Notes: a model not told the origin generated them from the letters alone. 24,271 bases of DNA from an uncultured Helicobacteraceae bacterium (GCA_937973585.1 CALJKN010000140.1:1-24271); one strand, 5' to 3'; positions 1 to 7,500 are shown, counted from the first letter of the stretch. Translations and numbers: made by a program.

Positions 1-145
1 GTTTGTAAAAAGAGTTAAACACGCTCATAATATCGCTAAGACCCATCGGCATTCCCGGGTGTCCCGAGTTTGCCGCCTGCACCATATCGCAGGCCAAAAA
101 TTTTATAGTATCGGACATCTTTTTTAGCATTGTATTTCCGGGCAT
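1..145 (-). CDS. tkt: Transketolase, N-terminal part (cut by window edge)
   Basis: Only the first 48 codons are present; the rest lies beyond the left edge. Transketolase is the thiamine-diphosphate enzyme that moves two-carbon units in the non-oxidative pentose phosphate pathway. The visible protein has the family's N-terminal signature, DMVQAANSGHPGMPMGL at about residues 20-36, in which the His of SGHPG (H29) belongs to the active site in characterised enzymes. I place the start at the ATG at 145-143 because an AGGAGAG ribosome binding site (159-153) sits 7 bases upstream. A second in-frame Met at codon 6 has no comparable site. The gene follows ispA with a 19-base gap, so it is probably the last visible gene of the ferredoxin-panD-ebfC-ispA operon. 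Confidence 0.93.
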   Translation of the reverse strand, partial: MPGNTMLKKMSDTIKFLACDMVQAANSGHPGMPMGLSDIMSVFNSFYK

Positions 146-164
146 TCTATAACTCTCCTGTGTA

Positions 165-1016
165 TTAAAAATCTTCTTTAAAATATCTATTGCATACCGC
201 AAAAAGTGCAGTTGAAAGCTTCGACCCAAACAAACCTATTTCAGCTGTAAGCTCATTTTTTAAACTCTCAAATTCACTTTTTGCACCCTCTACGCCTAGC
301 AGATTCACAAAACTATTCTTAAAGCCATCGTTTTGTACCTTTTTTCCCTCTTTTTCCTCGCTTGACAACGTATCCAAAAGATCATCCCTCACCTGAAAAA
401 AAAGACCAAGCTTAATCCCGAAATTATACAGTCTCGCAGCAAGCTCCTCTTTTCCGCCTGCTATCACGCACCCCATCGCCAGTGAAGCGGCGATAAGCTT
501 TGCAGTTTTATGGACATGCAAAAACCTAAGCTCGTCAACGGAGAGTTTTTTCTTCTCAAAAAACAGATCAATGGCCTGCCCCAATACCATACCGTAAACA
601 CCGCCGTCACGGCTAAGCAGCCTCACTAATTCGATCTTTACGTCGTTCGAAAGTCTTGCATTTGAAATTAGATAAAAGGCATGGGTATTTAGGGCATCTC
701 CGGCAAGAACCGCTGCTGCATCGCCATAAACCGTATGCAAAGTCGGATGTCCGCGTCTAAGTGGCGAGTCGTCCATACAAGGCAGGTCATCGTGTATAAG
801 CGAGTAGGTATGCAGGCACTCTATTGCTAGCGCTACGTCGTATGAATTTGGCAACATTCTACTATCGAGTGCCTCTATAACACTAAACATCAAAAGCGGG
901 CGAAACCGTTTTCCGCCGACAACAAGCATTTCGTTAAGTGTTTTTTCAAAAGAGGGGTGAAATGATGGAACCGATATTGGATTTGTTTTTAGGTATTCTT
1001 CAAATTCGGCAAGCAT
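165..1016 (-). CDS. ispA: Short-chain polyprenyl (farnesyl/geranylgeranyl) diphosphate synthase
   Basis: Cytosolic prenyltransferase that condenses dimethylallyl or allylic diphosphate with isopentenyl diphosphate, giving the precursor for undecaprenyl carriers and quinone tails. The 283-residue protein has all the family landmarks in order: GGKRFRP (34-40), the first aspartate-rich motif DDLPCMDD (76-83) followed by RRGHPTLH, the HKT segment (169-171), GQAID (146-150) and the second aspartate-rich motif FQVRDDLLD (207-215). The DDx4D form of the first motif is typical of bacterial FPP synthases; exact product length cannot be read from sequence. The start lies 9 bases after the ebfC stop and has no strong Shine-Dalgarno sequence, which suggests translational coupling to ebfC. 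Length is slightly below E. coli IspA (about 299). Confidence 0.93.
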   Translation of the reverse strand: MLAEFEEYLKTNPISVPSFHPSFEKTLNEMLVVGGKRFRPLLMFSVIEALDSRMLPNSYDVALAIECLHTYSLIHDDLPCMDDSPLRRGHPTLHTVYGDAAAVLAGDALNTHAFYLISNARLSNDVKIELVRLLSRDGGVYGMVLGQAIDLFFEKKKLSVDELRFLHVHKTAKLIAASLAMGCVIAGGKEELAARLYNFGIKLGLFFQVRDDLLDTLSSEEKEGKKVQNDGFKNSFVNLLGVEGAKSEFESLKNELTAEIGLFGSKLSTALFAVCNRYFKEDF

Positions 1017-1025
1017 CAGATAGCG

Positions 1026-1343
1026 TTAATTGCTTTTTGCAAAGGGGTTAAAGCCGCCAAGCATGGAGACGGCTTCGTTTTTTTGGTTTTCAAGCGCCGA
1101 TTTATTGGCATCACTCATTGCACTCATGAGCAGTATCTGCAACGACTCTTTGTCGGATAGCAACGAATCATCTATCGTAACGTCGATAACCTCAAATTTT
1201 CCGTTTACACTGACAGACACCAAGCCACCGCCACTCTTTGCGGTAAAAGATATATTGGAGCTTTTCTCCTCCATCTCTTTGGCTTTTTTTTGAGCCTCTT
1301 CAAAAACGGCTCCTAATTTTGAAAAATCAAAACCTTCAAACAT
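1026..1343 (-). CDS. ebfC: YbaB/EbfC family nucleoid-associated protein
   Basis: Small (105 aa) DNA-binding protein of the YbaB/EbfC family, which forms tweezer-shaped dimers on DNA and associates with the nucleoid. The N-terminal half is a charged helix (EEAQKKAKEMEEK, about 15-27). It is followed by the family's central beta region with the GGGLVSVSVNGKFEVIDVTID stretch and a C-terminal helix rich in Ala, Asn and Met. Its start codon overlaps the panD stop by one base (TAATG) and lacks a clear ribosome binding site, so it is probably translated by coupling. In many bacteria ybaB sits beside dnaX/recR; here it lies between panD and ispA. I recall a ybaB homologue near murE and ispA in Campylobacter, but this is unverified. 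Confidence 0.9.
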   Translation of the reverse strand: MFEGFDFSKLGAVFEEAQKKAKEMEEKSSNISFTAKSGGGLVSVSVNGKFEVIDVTIDDSLLSDKESLQILLMSAMSDANKSALENQKNEAVSMLGGFNPFAKSN

Positions 1344-1708
1344 TAAAGACCGTTTCCGATTTCCGCTATATCATTGTTTTCATCTACGATAACGATAGTA
1401 GGCGAGTATCCTTCTAGCTCACTCTCCTCAAAAGAGGCGTAGGCGACGATAATTATTTTATCGCCGACATGAACTTTTCTTGCTGCGGCTCCGTTTAGGC
1501 AAATGTCTCTTTTGCCCCTTTGCCCTTCGATAACGTATGTAGAGAATCTCTCTCCGTTATTTATATTTAAAATCTCTACTTTTTGCCCCACTCTCATCTT
1601 GGCGGCTTCCATAAGCTCTCTGTCGATTGTAATCGAACCGACGTAATTCAGGTTAGCATCGGTAACTGTCGCTCTGTGGATTTTTGAGTAAAGCATATCG
1701 ATTCGCAT
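1343..1708 (-). CDS. panD: Aspartate 1-decarboxylase proenzyme
   Basis: Pyruvoyl enzyme that decarboxylates L-aspartate to beta-alanine for pantothenate and coenzyme A synthesis. The 121-residue product matches the usual size (about 115-126). The proenzyme self-cleaves between Gly and Ser in the YVGSITID motif; here these are G24 and S25, the same numbering as in E. coli, which supports the chosen start (MRIDMLYSKIH). Other conserved parts are K9 and the NGAAAR segment (72-77). The gene begins 5 bases after the ferredoxin gene stop and overlaps ebfC by one base. panB and panC are not in this window, so the pathway genes are split. Confidence 0.96.
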   Translation of the reverse strand: MRIDMLYSKIHRATVTDANLNYVGSITIDRELMEAAKMRVGQKVEILNINNGERFSTYVIEGQRGKRDICLNGAAARKVHVGDKIIIVAYASFEESELEGYSPTIVIVDENNDIAEIGNGL

Positions 1709-1713
1709 ATTTT

Positions 1714-2094
1714 TTAACTTACTCCGGCCATTTTTCTCATTTGCTCAGGGCTAATCGCCTCTGCCCACATCTCTTTCGGTATTACATACTCTTCTACGAC
1801 GTTTCCGCCGATAACGTGTTCTTTTATAATTTTATCAATTTTTTCTTTAGTCAGGCCGACATACATTGTGTGTCCCGGCTCCACAAGCATCACTGGACCC
1901 ATGTTGCATCTATTTTGGCAACCGCTTTGAACTGGAACCACCGTACCCATTACTCCGCTTCTCATAAGCGCCTCACTCAGATAACCAAAAATATCCCTGT
2001 TGTGCGGCTTAATACAGGATCCCTTCGGAAACCCTTCCGGTCTTTCGACTTGACACATAAACATATAAAACGCCGGTTGTGGAATCCCTGCCAT
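1714..2094 (-). CDS. Thioredoxin-like [2Fe-2S] ferredoxin
   Basis: A 126-residue protein of the thioredoxin-like [2Fe-2S] ferredoxin class (related to Aquifex/Clostridium ferredoxins and the NuoE subunit fold). The four expected cluster ligands are visible: C14 and C27 near the N-terminus, then C59 and C63 in SGCQNRCNMGP. The rest (VMLVEPGHTMYVGLT, IIKEHVIGG) follows the family closely. Its partner and physiological role are unknown; such proteins act as small electron carriers. It is the first gene of the panD-ebfC-ispA-tkt run and has a good AGGAG site 6 bases before the ATG. An 82-base gap separates it from murE. A TAAAAT box in that gap could be a promoter, but I do not rate it firmly. 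Confidence 0.85.
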   Translation of the reverse strand: MAGIPQPAFYMFMCQVERPEGFPKGSCIKPHNRDIFGYLSEALMRSGVMGTVVPVQSGCQNRCNMGPVMLVEPGHTMYVGLTKEKIDKIIKEHVIGGNVVEEYVIPKEMWAEAISPEQMRKMAGVS

Positions 2095-2176
2095 TTGTAG
2101 CTCCTTGATTATTATTTTTCTGATTTAGATATTTTTATTTTACTGTAGAAAGTTTTTAAATAGGATAAAAGTAGTC

Positions 2177-3499
2177 TTAAATTAATCTCCATTTCCCCAG
2201 TTGTTTCAAAATCTCTCTTGCAACCTCTCTGTCGTCAAAGTGGATAGTTTTACCGTCAAATATCTGGCTTGTCTCATCGCCTTTACCCAAAATTGCAACA
2301 ATTTCGCCCTCTTTTTGCTCCAATAACGCTTTTTTGATCGCTTCGTATCTGTCCTCTACGATAGCAACTTTGTTTTTATCTTCAATCCCTTCCAGAATCT
2401 GGGAGATTATTATTTTTGGACTTTCGCTTCTTGGGTTATCGCTTGTTACTATCACCTTTGAGGCCCTCATGGCCGCCTCTTTGCCCATCAAAGGTCTTTT
2501 GGTAGCGTCTCTGTCGCCGCCTGCACCGAATACCACGGTAACTTTTGAGCCGCCCAGAGCCTCCAAAACTTTTGCGATTCCGTCCGGCGTATGCGCAAAA
2601 TCTACAACAACAAAAGGCGATGTGCTAACTATCTCCATCCTGCCGCCGACTCCACCAAAATTTTCAACATACTCCGTTATCCTCTCCATCCCCACATCCG
2701 TTAACATATCTACGGCTGCAATCGCTGCAGTTAGGTTGTAAATATTAAAAACCCCTGCCATTGAAGCGTGGAAAGAGAAGTTCTGCCCTGCTTTTTCTAT
2801 AACCGCAAAAATACCCTCATTTAACGAATAGGCACCCACCTTGTAATCGGCATGTTTTTCAAGACCGTAAGTTTTTGCGTTTTGCCCGTTAAATACTATA
2901 TTTTCATCATCAACGTTAATTAGCTTTAGCGTATCGTCTTTTAAAAACTCGTTTTTTGTATCTCGATAGTTTTCAAAAGTTTTATGAAAATCCAGATGAT
3001 CTTGCGTGATATTTGTGATAATTTTTATGGCAAACGATAGCCCCTCGATCCGCTTTTGGGCAATCGCATGGGAGCTCACCTCCATCACAAAGTACTCACA
3101 CCCGGCATCAATCGCCGCTAATATATTGGCAAAAATATTTAGCTGCATAGGCGTAGTAAGAGATTTCTCTTCAACCCTATTTTCGTTTACAAAAAAACCC
3201 CTAGTCCCTTGCAGGGCTACTTTTTTACCGGAGTCTAAAATGAGCGAATAGATGGCGGCGGCAGTTGTGGTTTTACCGTTTGTTCCGGTAATCCCGATGA
3301 TTTTTATAGCAGATAAATCGAAAATATCTCTTAACTCGTTTGCCGCTACAAAAGTTGCGACCCCTCTGTTTTTTGCATCATCTATATATTTTGCCGATAA
3401 CGGAGTAATCAAAAAAGCGGTGTCGCCGTCGCATTCGGAGGAGTTATCGCAGATATATTGCTCTTTTAGATTAGAGTTTTTTGGGAGTTTTAGTTTCAA
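2177..3499 (-). CDS. murE: UDP-N-acetylmuramoyl-tripeptide synthetase (meso-DAP adding enzyme)
   Basis: Mur ligase that adds meso-diaminopimelate to UDP-MurNAc-L-Ala-D-Glu in cytosolic peptidoglycan precursor synthesis. Visible landmarks are the ATP-binding loop TGTNGKTTT (71-79), the ITNITQDHLDFH segment (161-172), a Lys in NYRDTKNEF (K182) that fits the carbamylated lysine, the FAHTPDG segment (301-307), FGAGGDRD (324-331) and DNPRSE (354-359). The DNPR motif is the known marker for DAP rather than lysine specificity. At 440 residues it is shorter than E. coli MurE (about 495) because the N-terminal UDP-binding domain is compact; as far as I recall this is usual in Campylobacterota. Its start overlaps the end of the upstream TPR-like gene by 29 bases. 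Confidence 0.96.
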   Translation of the reverse strand: MKLKLPKNSNLKEQYICDNSSECDGDTAFLITPLSAKYIDDAKNRGVATFVAANELRDIFDLSAIKIIGITGTNGKTTTAAAIYSLILDSGKKVALQGTRGFFVNENRVEEKSLTTPMQLNIFANILAAIDAGCEYFVMEVSSHAIAQKRIEGLSFAIKIITNITQDHLDFHKTFENYRDTKNEFLKDDTLKLINVDDENIVFNGQNAKTYGLEKHADYKVGAYSLNEGIFAVIEKAGQNFSFHASMAGVFNIYNLTAAIAAVDMLTDVGMERITEYVENFGGVGGRMEIVSTSPFVVVDFAHTPDGIAKVLEALGGSKVTVVFGAGGDRDATKRPLMGKEAAMRASKVIVTSDNPRSESPKIIISQILEGIEDKNKVAIVEDRYEAIKKALLEQKEGEIVAILGKGDETSQIFDGKTIHFDDREVAREILKQLGKWRLI

Positions 3500-4082
3500 T
3501 CTGCTCTCTTTGGCTTAATTTGTCAAATAAATCTCTTATTTTTTTGCTTGATGGAAATATAGAGCTTGCGCTCTCAAGGTAGTTTAACGCTATCTCATCA
3601 AAACCGTTACTAACAAGGCTCTCCAAAAAGTTTATAAAATCTTTTTTTTCAGAAATTATCACTTTTGTAGAGAACATGATATCTTCAAATGCCCTTTTAA
3701 AATCACCCCTTTGAGACACAATGCTCTGAAAATCTTCATACGAAATCGCATTTTCATAATCAAATCTCTGCTTGATCGGCGGCAACAACATCTCAGATGT
3801 GGCATTAAAAACACCGTCTATAGACTGTATTATTTTCTCAAGCAGTTCGGCAGCATTTTCGGCACTCTCTTTTTTTGCTATTACATAATAATCGAAAAGC
3901 GATTGCGCTTCATTCTCCATCTCACTCGCAAGGTCGCATAGCAAAATCCCGACTTTCACGTCTTTGCTACTCGGATCGTCTTGTCCGGCAAGCGAATAAT
4001 AAAACAAAGCCCGTTCGTAATTTCTAGATAAAAAATGTTTTTCTGCCGCCTCGAGATGCTTTTTGTATGTTCTTTTTCTCAT
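3471..4082 (-). CDS. TPR-like conserved protein between nfu and murE
   Basis: A 203-residue soluble protein of unknown function. No signal peptide or membrane segment is visible. The N-terminus (HLEAAEKHFLSRNYERALFYYSLA, about 9-32) reads as one tetratricopeptide-type helix pair, and another (DEIALNYLESASSIFPSSKKIR, about 161-182) resembles a second degenerate repeat, so a protein-binding helical scaffold is likely. The gene is tightly packed: it overlaps the nfu stop by 4 bases (ATGA) and runs 29 bases into murE. From memory, an equivalent gene lies at this position in Campylobacter, so it may belong to Fe-S or cell-wall metabolism. That link is inference from position only. Confidence 0.75.
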   Translation of the reverse strand: MRKRTYKKHLEAAEKHFLSRNYERALFYYSLAGQDDPSSKDVKVGILLCDLASEMENEAQSLFDYYVIAKKESAENAAELLEKIIQSIDGVFNATSEMLLPPIKQRFDYENAISYEDFQSIVSQRGDFKRAFEDIMFSTKVIISEKKDFINFLESLVSNGFDEIALNYLESASSIFPSSKKIRDLFDKLSQREQIETKTPKKL

Positions 4083-4381
4083 CGCCCTCTTTGCAAATCC
4101 TCTATAAATTTTTCAAGCTCTACCTCTGCGCCCACAGGGACGTTTATGACACAAAGTTCCTGATGTATATCTTCTCTGATTTTTTTTTCAACGCCGTATT
4201 TTAGTGTATTTGAACTACTCGGACACCCAACGCATGCACCTTGTAGCTGAACATAGATTATATGATTTTTGATTGTTAATAGTTTTATGCTTCCACCGTC
4301 GAGAGCCAACATCGGTTCAATTTTTTGGATACATCTCTCAACTGCAGGCTGCAATTCATCGTCTGTAAAAGGGATAGACAT
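4079..4381 (-). CDS. NifU-like (Nfu-type) iron-sulfur scaffold protein
   Basis: A 100-residue protein consisting of a single Nfu domain, which carries and delivers [4Fe-4S] clusters to apo-proteins. The CxxC motif that binds the bridging cluster is present in GACVGCPSSSNTLKYGVE, and the segment before it (MLALDGGSIKLLTI) is typical of the family. There is no N-terminal A-type or IscU domain, so this is the short stand-alone form. It heads the nfu-TPR-murE group and has an AAAGG site upstream of its ATG. The preceding 100 bases separate it from rplQ and contain the terminator hairpin of the ribosomal operon. Confidence 0.92.
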   Translation of the reverse strand: MSIPFTDDELQPAVERCIQKIEPMLALDGGSIKLLTIKNHIIYVQLQGACVGCPSSSNTLKYGVEKKIREDIHQELCVINVPVGAEVELEKFIEDLQRGR

Positions 4382-4449
4382 TACAAACCTTTGTTTTTTA
4401 GCGGTAATTTAGTTGTTTAGGGCTTAAAAGTTGATTAACAAAGCGAAGA

Positions 4450-4472
4450 GAGGTACTCTTTTGGAGTACCTC
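4450..4472 (-). terminator. Likely terminator of the ribosomal superoperon
   Basis: A perfect 9-bp inverted repeat (GAGGTACTC / GAGTACCTC) with a 5-base loop begins 9 bases downstream of the rplQ stop. It is the only strong hairpin between rplQ and nfu. Read on the minus strand it is followed by TCTCTTCGCTTTG, which is T-rich but not a clean T-run, so termination may be partial or factor-assisted and may let some transcription continue into nfu. Confidence 0.55.
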
Positions 4473-4481
4473 GGATTTATT

Positions 4482-4838
4482 TTAGTCTTTTATAAGAGCA
4501 AGGGTAGCCATTTCAGCGGCATCGCCTCTTCTTTGGCCGGTTTTTACTATGCTAGTATAACCGCTCGTTCTAGCACTCATAGCCGGAACAAGTTCGTTGA
4601 TTAGTTTTTTTGTAGCTTCTTTATCTTGTAGTAATGCAAATACCGCTCTGTGAGCGTTAAAATCGCCGCCTTTTGCTTTGGTTACAAGTTTGTCAAAATA
4701 AGCTTTTAGTTCTTTTGCTTTTGGTAGCGTAGTCTCTATTTTTTCAAATTTTATAAGAGAGATTGACAGGTTTTTTAGGAGTGCCAATCTGTGAGACGAC
4801 GTTCTACCAAGTTTTCTATGCGCCACTCTATGTCTCAT
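4482..4838 (-). CDS. rplQ: Ribosomal protein L17
   Basis: Large-subunit protein near the peptide exit tunnel. At 118 residues it has the bacterial L17 length and the invariant opening MRHRVAHRKLGRTSSHR, followed by LLKNLSISLIKFEKIETTLPKAKELK. The C-terminus ends in the usual GDAAEMATLALIKD. Its ATG overlaps the rpoA stop by one base (TAATG), as in many alpha operons, so coupled translation with rpoA is likely. It is the last gene of the ribosomal run and is followed by a hairpin terminator. Confidence 0.98.
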   Translation of the reverse strand: MRHRVAHRKLGRTSSHRLALLKNLSISLIKFEKIETTLPKAKELKAYFDKLVTKAKGGDFNAHRAVFALLQDKEATKKLINELVPAMSARTSGYTSIVKTGQRRGDAAEMATLALIKD

Positions 4839-5842
4839 TACTTATCCTTTAGTTGTGCTAGCTTGGTTTTTAGAGCCGAAAGTAGCTCTTCCGGAAGAAC
4901 GGTACCTACAGGATAACCCATCTCCTCCATTTTTTCTTTTATCTCGTCAAGAGACTTTTTACCGAGATTTCTAACCTCTGAAAGCTCTTTTTCGCTCATT
5001 AGAACAAGATCGCCGAGATATTTTACGTACCCTCTAGTAAGGCAATTATGGCTTCTTGCGGATAGATTCAGGTCATCTATACTTGTAAGAAGTTTTTTCA
5101 ACTCGCCGTCGTTTTCGCTTTTTGCGGCAACAGGGGCTTGACTAGAGATGGAAAGCTCTTTATTAAAGATACTTAGTTGTTCATATAGAGTTTTAACAGC
5201 CTCTTTGAATACCGCTTCTGCCTCTATCTGACCGTCTGTTTCGATATTTAGTACTAGTTTTTCGTAGTTAGGATTGTCCTCTACAAGCATATTTACGATT
5301 TCGTAAGTAGCTTTTTTAACCGGCATAAAGTAAGCATCAAGCGGGATAAAGCTTGAGTCTACCATATCCCTGATATCCTCGCTTGGGACATATCCCATAC
5401 CTTTTTCAAGGATAATGGAAAAATTTAACGTAGCGTCGTCATTGATAGTAGCTAGATGCAAATCTTTGCTAACAACTTCAACTTCATCGTTTTCAAGGTC
5501 AAGACCTCTAATCTCTCTATGTCCGGAAAAAGAGTAGCTAACAACTACTTTTTTTGCGTCACCTTTGAGCTTAAATCTGATGTTTTTCAGATTCAATATA
5601 AACTCGGTTACGTCTTCCAGCATACCCCTAACATAGTCAAACTCGTGAGTTACACCTTCGATCTTTACAGCCGTTGGAGCAGAACCGACGCTTGAGCTTA
5701 GAAGAAGTCTTTTGAGCGGGTGTGCGACCGTAATCGCATAACCGCTTTCAAAAGGGAATATAGAGATTTTCGCTACGTTTTTATCGGAACTCTCAACCTC
5801 TATACTACTCGGTATAAAAGGTGCTACTTTGATTTTTTTCAT
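4838..5842 (-). CDS. rpoA: RNA polymerase alpha subunit
   Basis: Alpha subunit of RNA polymerase; its dimer nucleates core enzyme assembly and its C-terminal domain contacts UP elements and activators. The 334-residue length is normal. The N-terminal domain (1 to about 230) shows the dimerisation helix HPLKRLLLSSSVGSAPTAVKI (41-61). A linker around 231-250 leads to the C-terminal domain (251-334), which has DDLNLSARSHNCL and NLGKKSLDEIKEKM. R263 aligns with E. coli R265, the DNA-contacting arginine. A clear AAGGTGG site precedes the ATG. The gene sits between rpsD (15-base gap) and rplQ (one-base overlap). Confidence 0.98.
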   Translation of the reverse strand: MKKIKVAPFIPSSIEVESSDKNVAKISIFPFESGYAITVAHPLKRLLLSSSVGSAPTAVKIEGVTHEFDYVRGMLEDVTEFILNLKNIRFKLKGDAKKVVVSYSFSGHREIRGLDLENDEVEVVSKDLHLATINDDATLNFSIILEKGMGYVPSEDIRDMVDSSFIPLDAYFMPVKKATYEIVNMLVEDNPNYEKLVLNIETDGQIEAEAVFKEAVKTLYEQLSIFNKELSISSQAPVAAKSENDGELKKLLTSIDDLNLSARSHNCLTRGYVKYLGDLVLMSEKELSEVRNLGKKSLDEIKEKMEEMGYPVGTVLPEELLSALKTKLAQLKDK

Positions 5843-5857
5843 ATTTAGGCCACCTTA

Positions 5858-6484
5858 TTATTTTGAATAGAACTCGATGATAAGTCTTTCGTCTACCGGT
5901 AATGTAACTTCGCTTCTCTCAGGGATTCTTGTGAATATACCGAAAAGTTTTTCTTTATCAACGTCAACCCAAGGTGAAATACCTGTTTGATTTGTAAGTT
6001 CCAAACTTCTAACTATTTGCGGGTTATTTCTTGATTTTTCGCAAACTTCGATTTTTTGTCCGGCTTTTACCCTGTAAGAAGGTATGCCGACTCTAGCACC
6101 GTCTACCAAGATATGTCCGTGGTTTACAAGCTGTCTAGCAAATCTTCTAGTTGTAGCAAAACCCATTCTATAAACTACGTTATCAAGTCTTCTCTCAAGC
6201 AATTTAATGAAGTTTTCACCGGCATTACCACTTGCTCTTGAAGCATCGTCGTATAGTTTTCTAGTTTGTTTTTCGCTTAGACCGTACATAAATTTTACTT
6301 TTTGTTTCTCTCTAAGCTGAGTTCCGTATTCGCTTACTTTTGTTTTTCTTTGTCCGTGTTGTCCAGGCGCATAAGGTCTTTTATCAAGAGCCGATTTTCC
6401 GGCTAGTCTTCTTTCGCCTTTCATATCAAGGCTAACACCGAGTCTTCTCTCTAATTTTTCTACAGGTCCAGTATATCTTGCCAT
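5858..6484 (-). CDS. rpsD: Ribosomal protein S4
   Basis: Primary 16S rRNA-binding protein of the small subunit; in E. coli it also represses the alpha operon translationally. The 208-residue protein starts MARYTGPVEKLERRLG and carries PYAPGQHGQ (38-46). An S4 RNA-binding domain begins near residue 98 (RRLDNVVYRMGFATTRRFAR, then VNHGHILVDG). The N-terminus lacks the four-cysteine zinc site found in some S4 proteins, so this is the zinc-free form. An AAGGAG site precedes the start. Whether S4 autoregulates this operon cannot be told from the sequence. Confidence 0.98.
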   Translation of the reverse strand: MARYTGPVEKLERRLGVSLDMKGERRLAGKSALDKRPYAPGQHGQRKTKVSEYGTQLREKQKVKFMYGLSEKQTRKLYDDASRASGNAGENFIKLLERRLDNVVYRMGFATTRRFARQLVNHGHILVDGARVGIPSYRVKAGQKIEVCEKSRNNPQIVRSLELTNQTGISPWVDVDKEKLFGIFTRIPERSEVTLPVDERLIIEFYSK

Positions 6485-6496
6485 TATCTAAACTCC

Positions 6497-6889
6497 TTAC
6501 ACTCTTCTTCTTTTTGGAGGTCTACATCCATTGTGAGGAAGTGGAGTAACGTCTTTTAGATATACTACCCTTATGTCCCCTCTAGTGCCTACCGCTTTTA
6601 CAGCCATCTCTCTACCGTTACCGGAGCCTTGAATTTTTATACCTAGTTCTTTTATTCCGTGTTCTTTAGCTTTAACGATTGCATCTTCAACAGCTTGTTG
6701 TGCTGCGAAAGGAGTCGATTTTTTACTTCCTTTGAATCCTAGGCTTCCCGCGCTTGACCAACAAATGGCATTACCCATTTCGTCGCTAACCGTAACAAGC
6801 GTGTTATTGAAAGAGGCTACTATATGGATGATGCCTCTAGCGATGTTTTTTCTAACTATTTTTTTCTTAACTTTTCTTTTCGCTGCCAT
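6497..6889 (-). CDS. rpsK: Ribosomal protein S11
   Basis: Small-subunit platform protein that contacts 16S rRNA near the mRNA exit. At 130 residues it has the usual bacterial length. Conserved parts include HIVASFNNTLVTVSD (22-36), the SSAGSLGFKGSKKSTPFAAQ stretch, and the C-terminal DVTPLPHNGCRPPKRRRV. The basic N-terminus (AAKRKVKKKIVRKN) is normal for bacterial S11. It lies between rpsM (19-base gap with an AAGGA site) and rpsD in standard alpha-operon order. Confidence 0.98.
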   Translation of the reverse strand: MAAKRKVKKKIVRKNIARGIIHIVASFNNTLVTVSDEMGNAICWSSAGSLGFKGSKKSTPFAAQQAVEDAIVKAKEHGIKELGIKIQGSGNGREMAVKAVGTRGDIRVVYLKDVTPLPHNGCRPPKRRRV

Positions 6890-6908
6890 ATTTTTTTATC
6901 CTTTTAAA

Positions 6909-7280
6909 TTACCCTTTTGGTTTTGAACCGACTGTTTTTCTCTTACCTTTTCTGGTTCTAGCATTAGTTTTTGTTCTTTGTCCTCTTACAGGAAGTCCTT
7001 TTCTGTGTCTGAGGCCTCTAAAGCTTCCAAGATCCATAAGGGCTTTGATGTCCATAGAAACTTTTTTTCTAAGGTCACCTTCAACAACGTAATTATCTTG
7101 AATCTCTTTTCTTAGTGCTGCCGCTTCATCTTCGGTAAGCTCGTGTACTCTTTTGTCTATTGAGATACCGGTAGCAGCCAAAATTTCAAGAGATTTTGCA
7201 TGTCCTATCCCGTAGATATAGGTCAAAGCAAATTCAAGTCTTTTTTTCTTAGGAAGGTCAACACCTGCAATCCTTGCCAT
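6909..7280 (-). CDS. rpsM: Ribosomal protein S13
   Basis: Small-subunit head protein that contacts the P-site tRNA and forms bridges with the large subunit. The 123-residue sequence opens MARIAGVDLPKKKRLEFAL, has the helix-hairpin-helix-like YIYGIGHAKSLEIL segment, and ends with the basic tail around RGLRHRKGLPVRGQRTKTNARTRKG, all standard. An AAGGA site precedes the start, and its ATG is only 4 bases after the rpmJ stop. Confidence 0.98.
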   Translation of the reverse strand: MARIAGVDLPKKKRLEFALTYIYGIGHAKSLEILAATGISIDKRVHELTEDEAAALRKEIQDNYVVEGDLRKKVSMDIKALMDLGSFRGLRHRKGLPVRGQRTKTNARTRKGKRKTVGSKPKG

Positions 7281-7284
7281 TTAC

Positions 7285-7398
7285 TTATCCTTGTCTTTGT
7301 TTGTGTTTTGGATTTTCGCAAATTACGCGAACTATGTTTTTTCTTTTGATTATTTTGCACTTATCGCACATCTTTTTAACAGACGGTGCTACTTTCAT
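7285..7398 (-). CDS. rpmJ: Ribosomal protein L36 (zinc-binding form)
   Basis: A 37-residue gene, easily missed because of its size. The product reads MKVAPSVKKMCDKC, then KIIKRKNIVRVICE, then NPKHKQRQG. The zinc ligands of the C+ form of L36 are present: C11, C14, C27 and H32. This small large-subunit protein binds 23S rRNA. Its ATG has an AGGAGC site 6-8 bases upstream and its stop lies 4 bases before rpsM. This position, heading the alpha operon after infA, is standard in bacteria that keep infA in the cluster. Confidence 0.96.
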   Translation of the reverse strand: MKVAPSVKKMCDKCKIIKRKNIVRVICENPKHKQRQG

Positions 7399-7475
7399 AA
7401 AAATGCTCCTTGATTATATTAAACCTAAATTCTAGGCACAACCGCTAAAAGTCTGCGCACGGAAAAAAGAGACGA

Positions 7476-7484
7476 ATTTTACCA
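7476..7484 (-). promoter_or_regulatory. Possible internal promoter upstream of rpmJ
   Basis: The 102 bases between infA and rpmJ form the only sizeable gap inside the ribosomal run. On the minus strand it contains TGGTAAAAT, an extended -10-like element preceded by an AT-rich tract, about 75 bases before rpmJ. Campylobacterota housekeeping promoters often rely on the -10 box with T-rich upstream sequence and no clear -35. This would let the alpha operon be transcribed separately. It is a pattern match only. Confidence 0.35.
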
Positions 7485-7500
7485 CTTTTTAAGTAAAAAC

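Noticed and set aside
1684..2100. A 138-codon plus-strand frame opposite the ferredoxin gene
   Set aside because: The minus-strand frame encodes an intact ferredoxin with all cluster cysteines; this one has no coherent features.
2177..3499. MurE as a truncated pseudogene because of its 440 residues
   Set aside because: All ATP, substrate and DAP-specificity motifs are present in order; only the N-terminal domain is compact.
7411..7421. TATAAT on the minus strand just before the rpmJ ribosome binding site
   Set aside because: Transcription would begin at or inside the ribosome binding site, leaving no usable leader.
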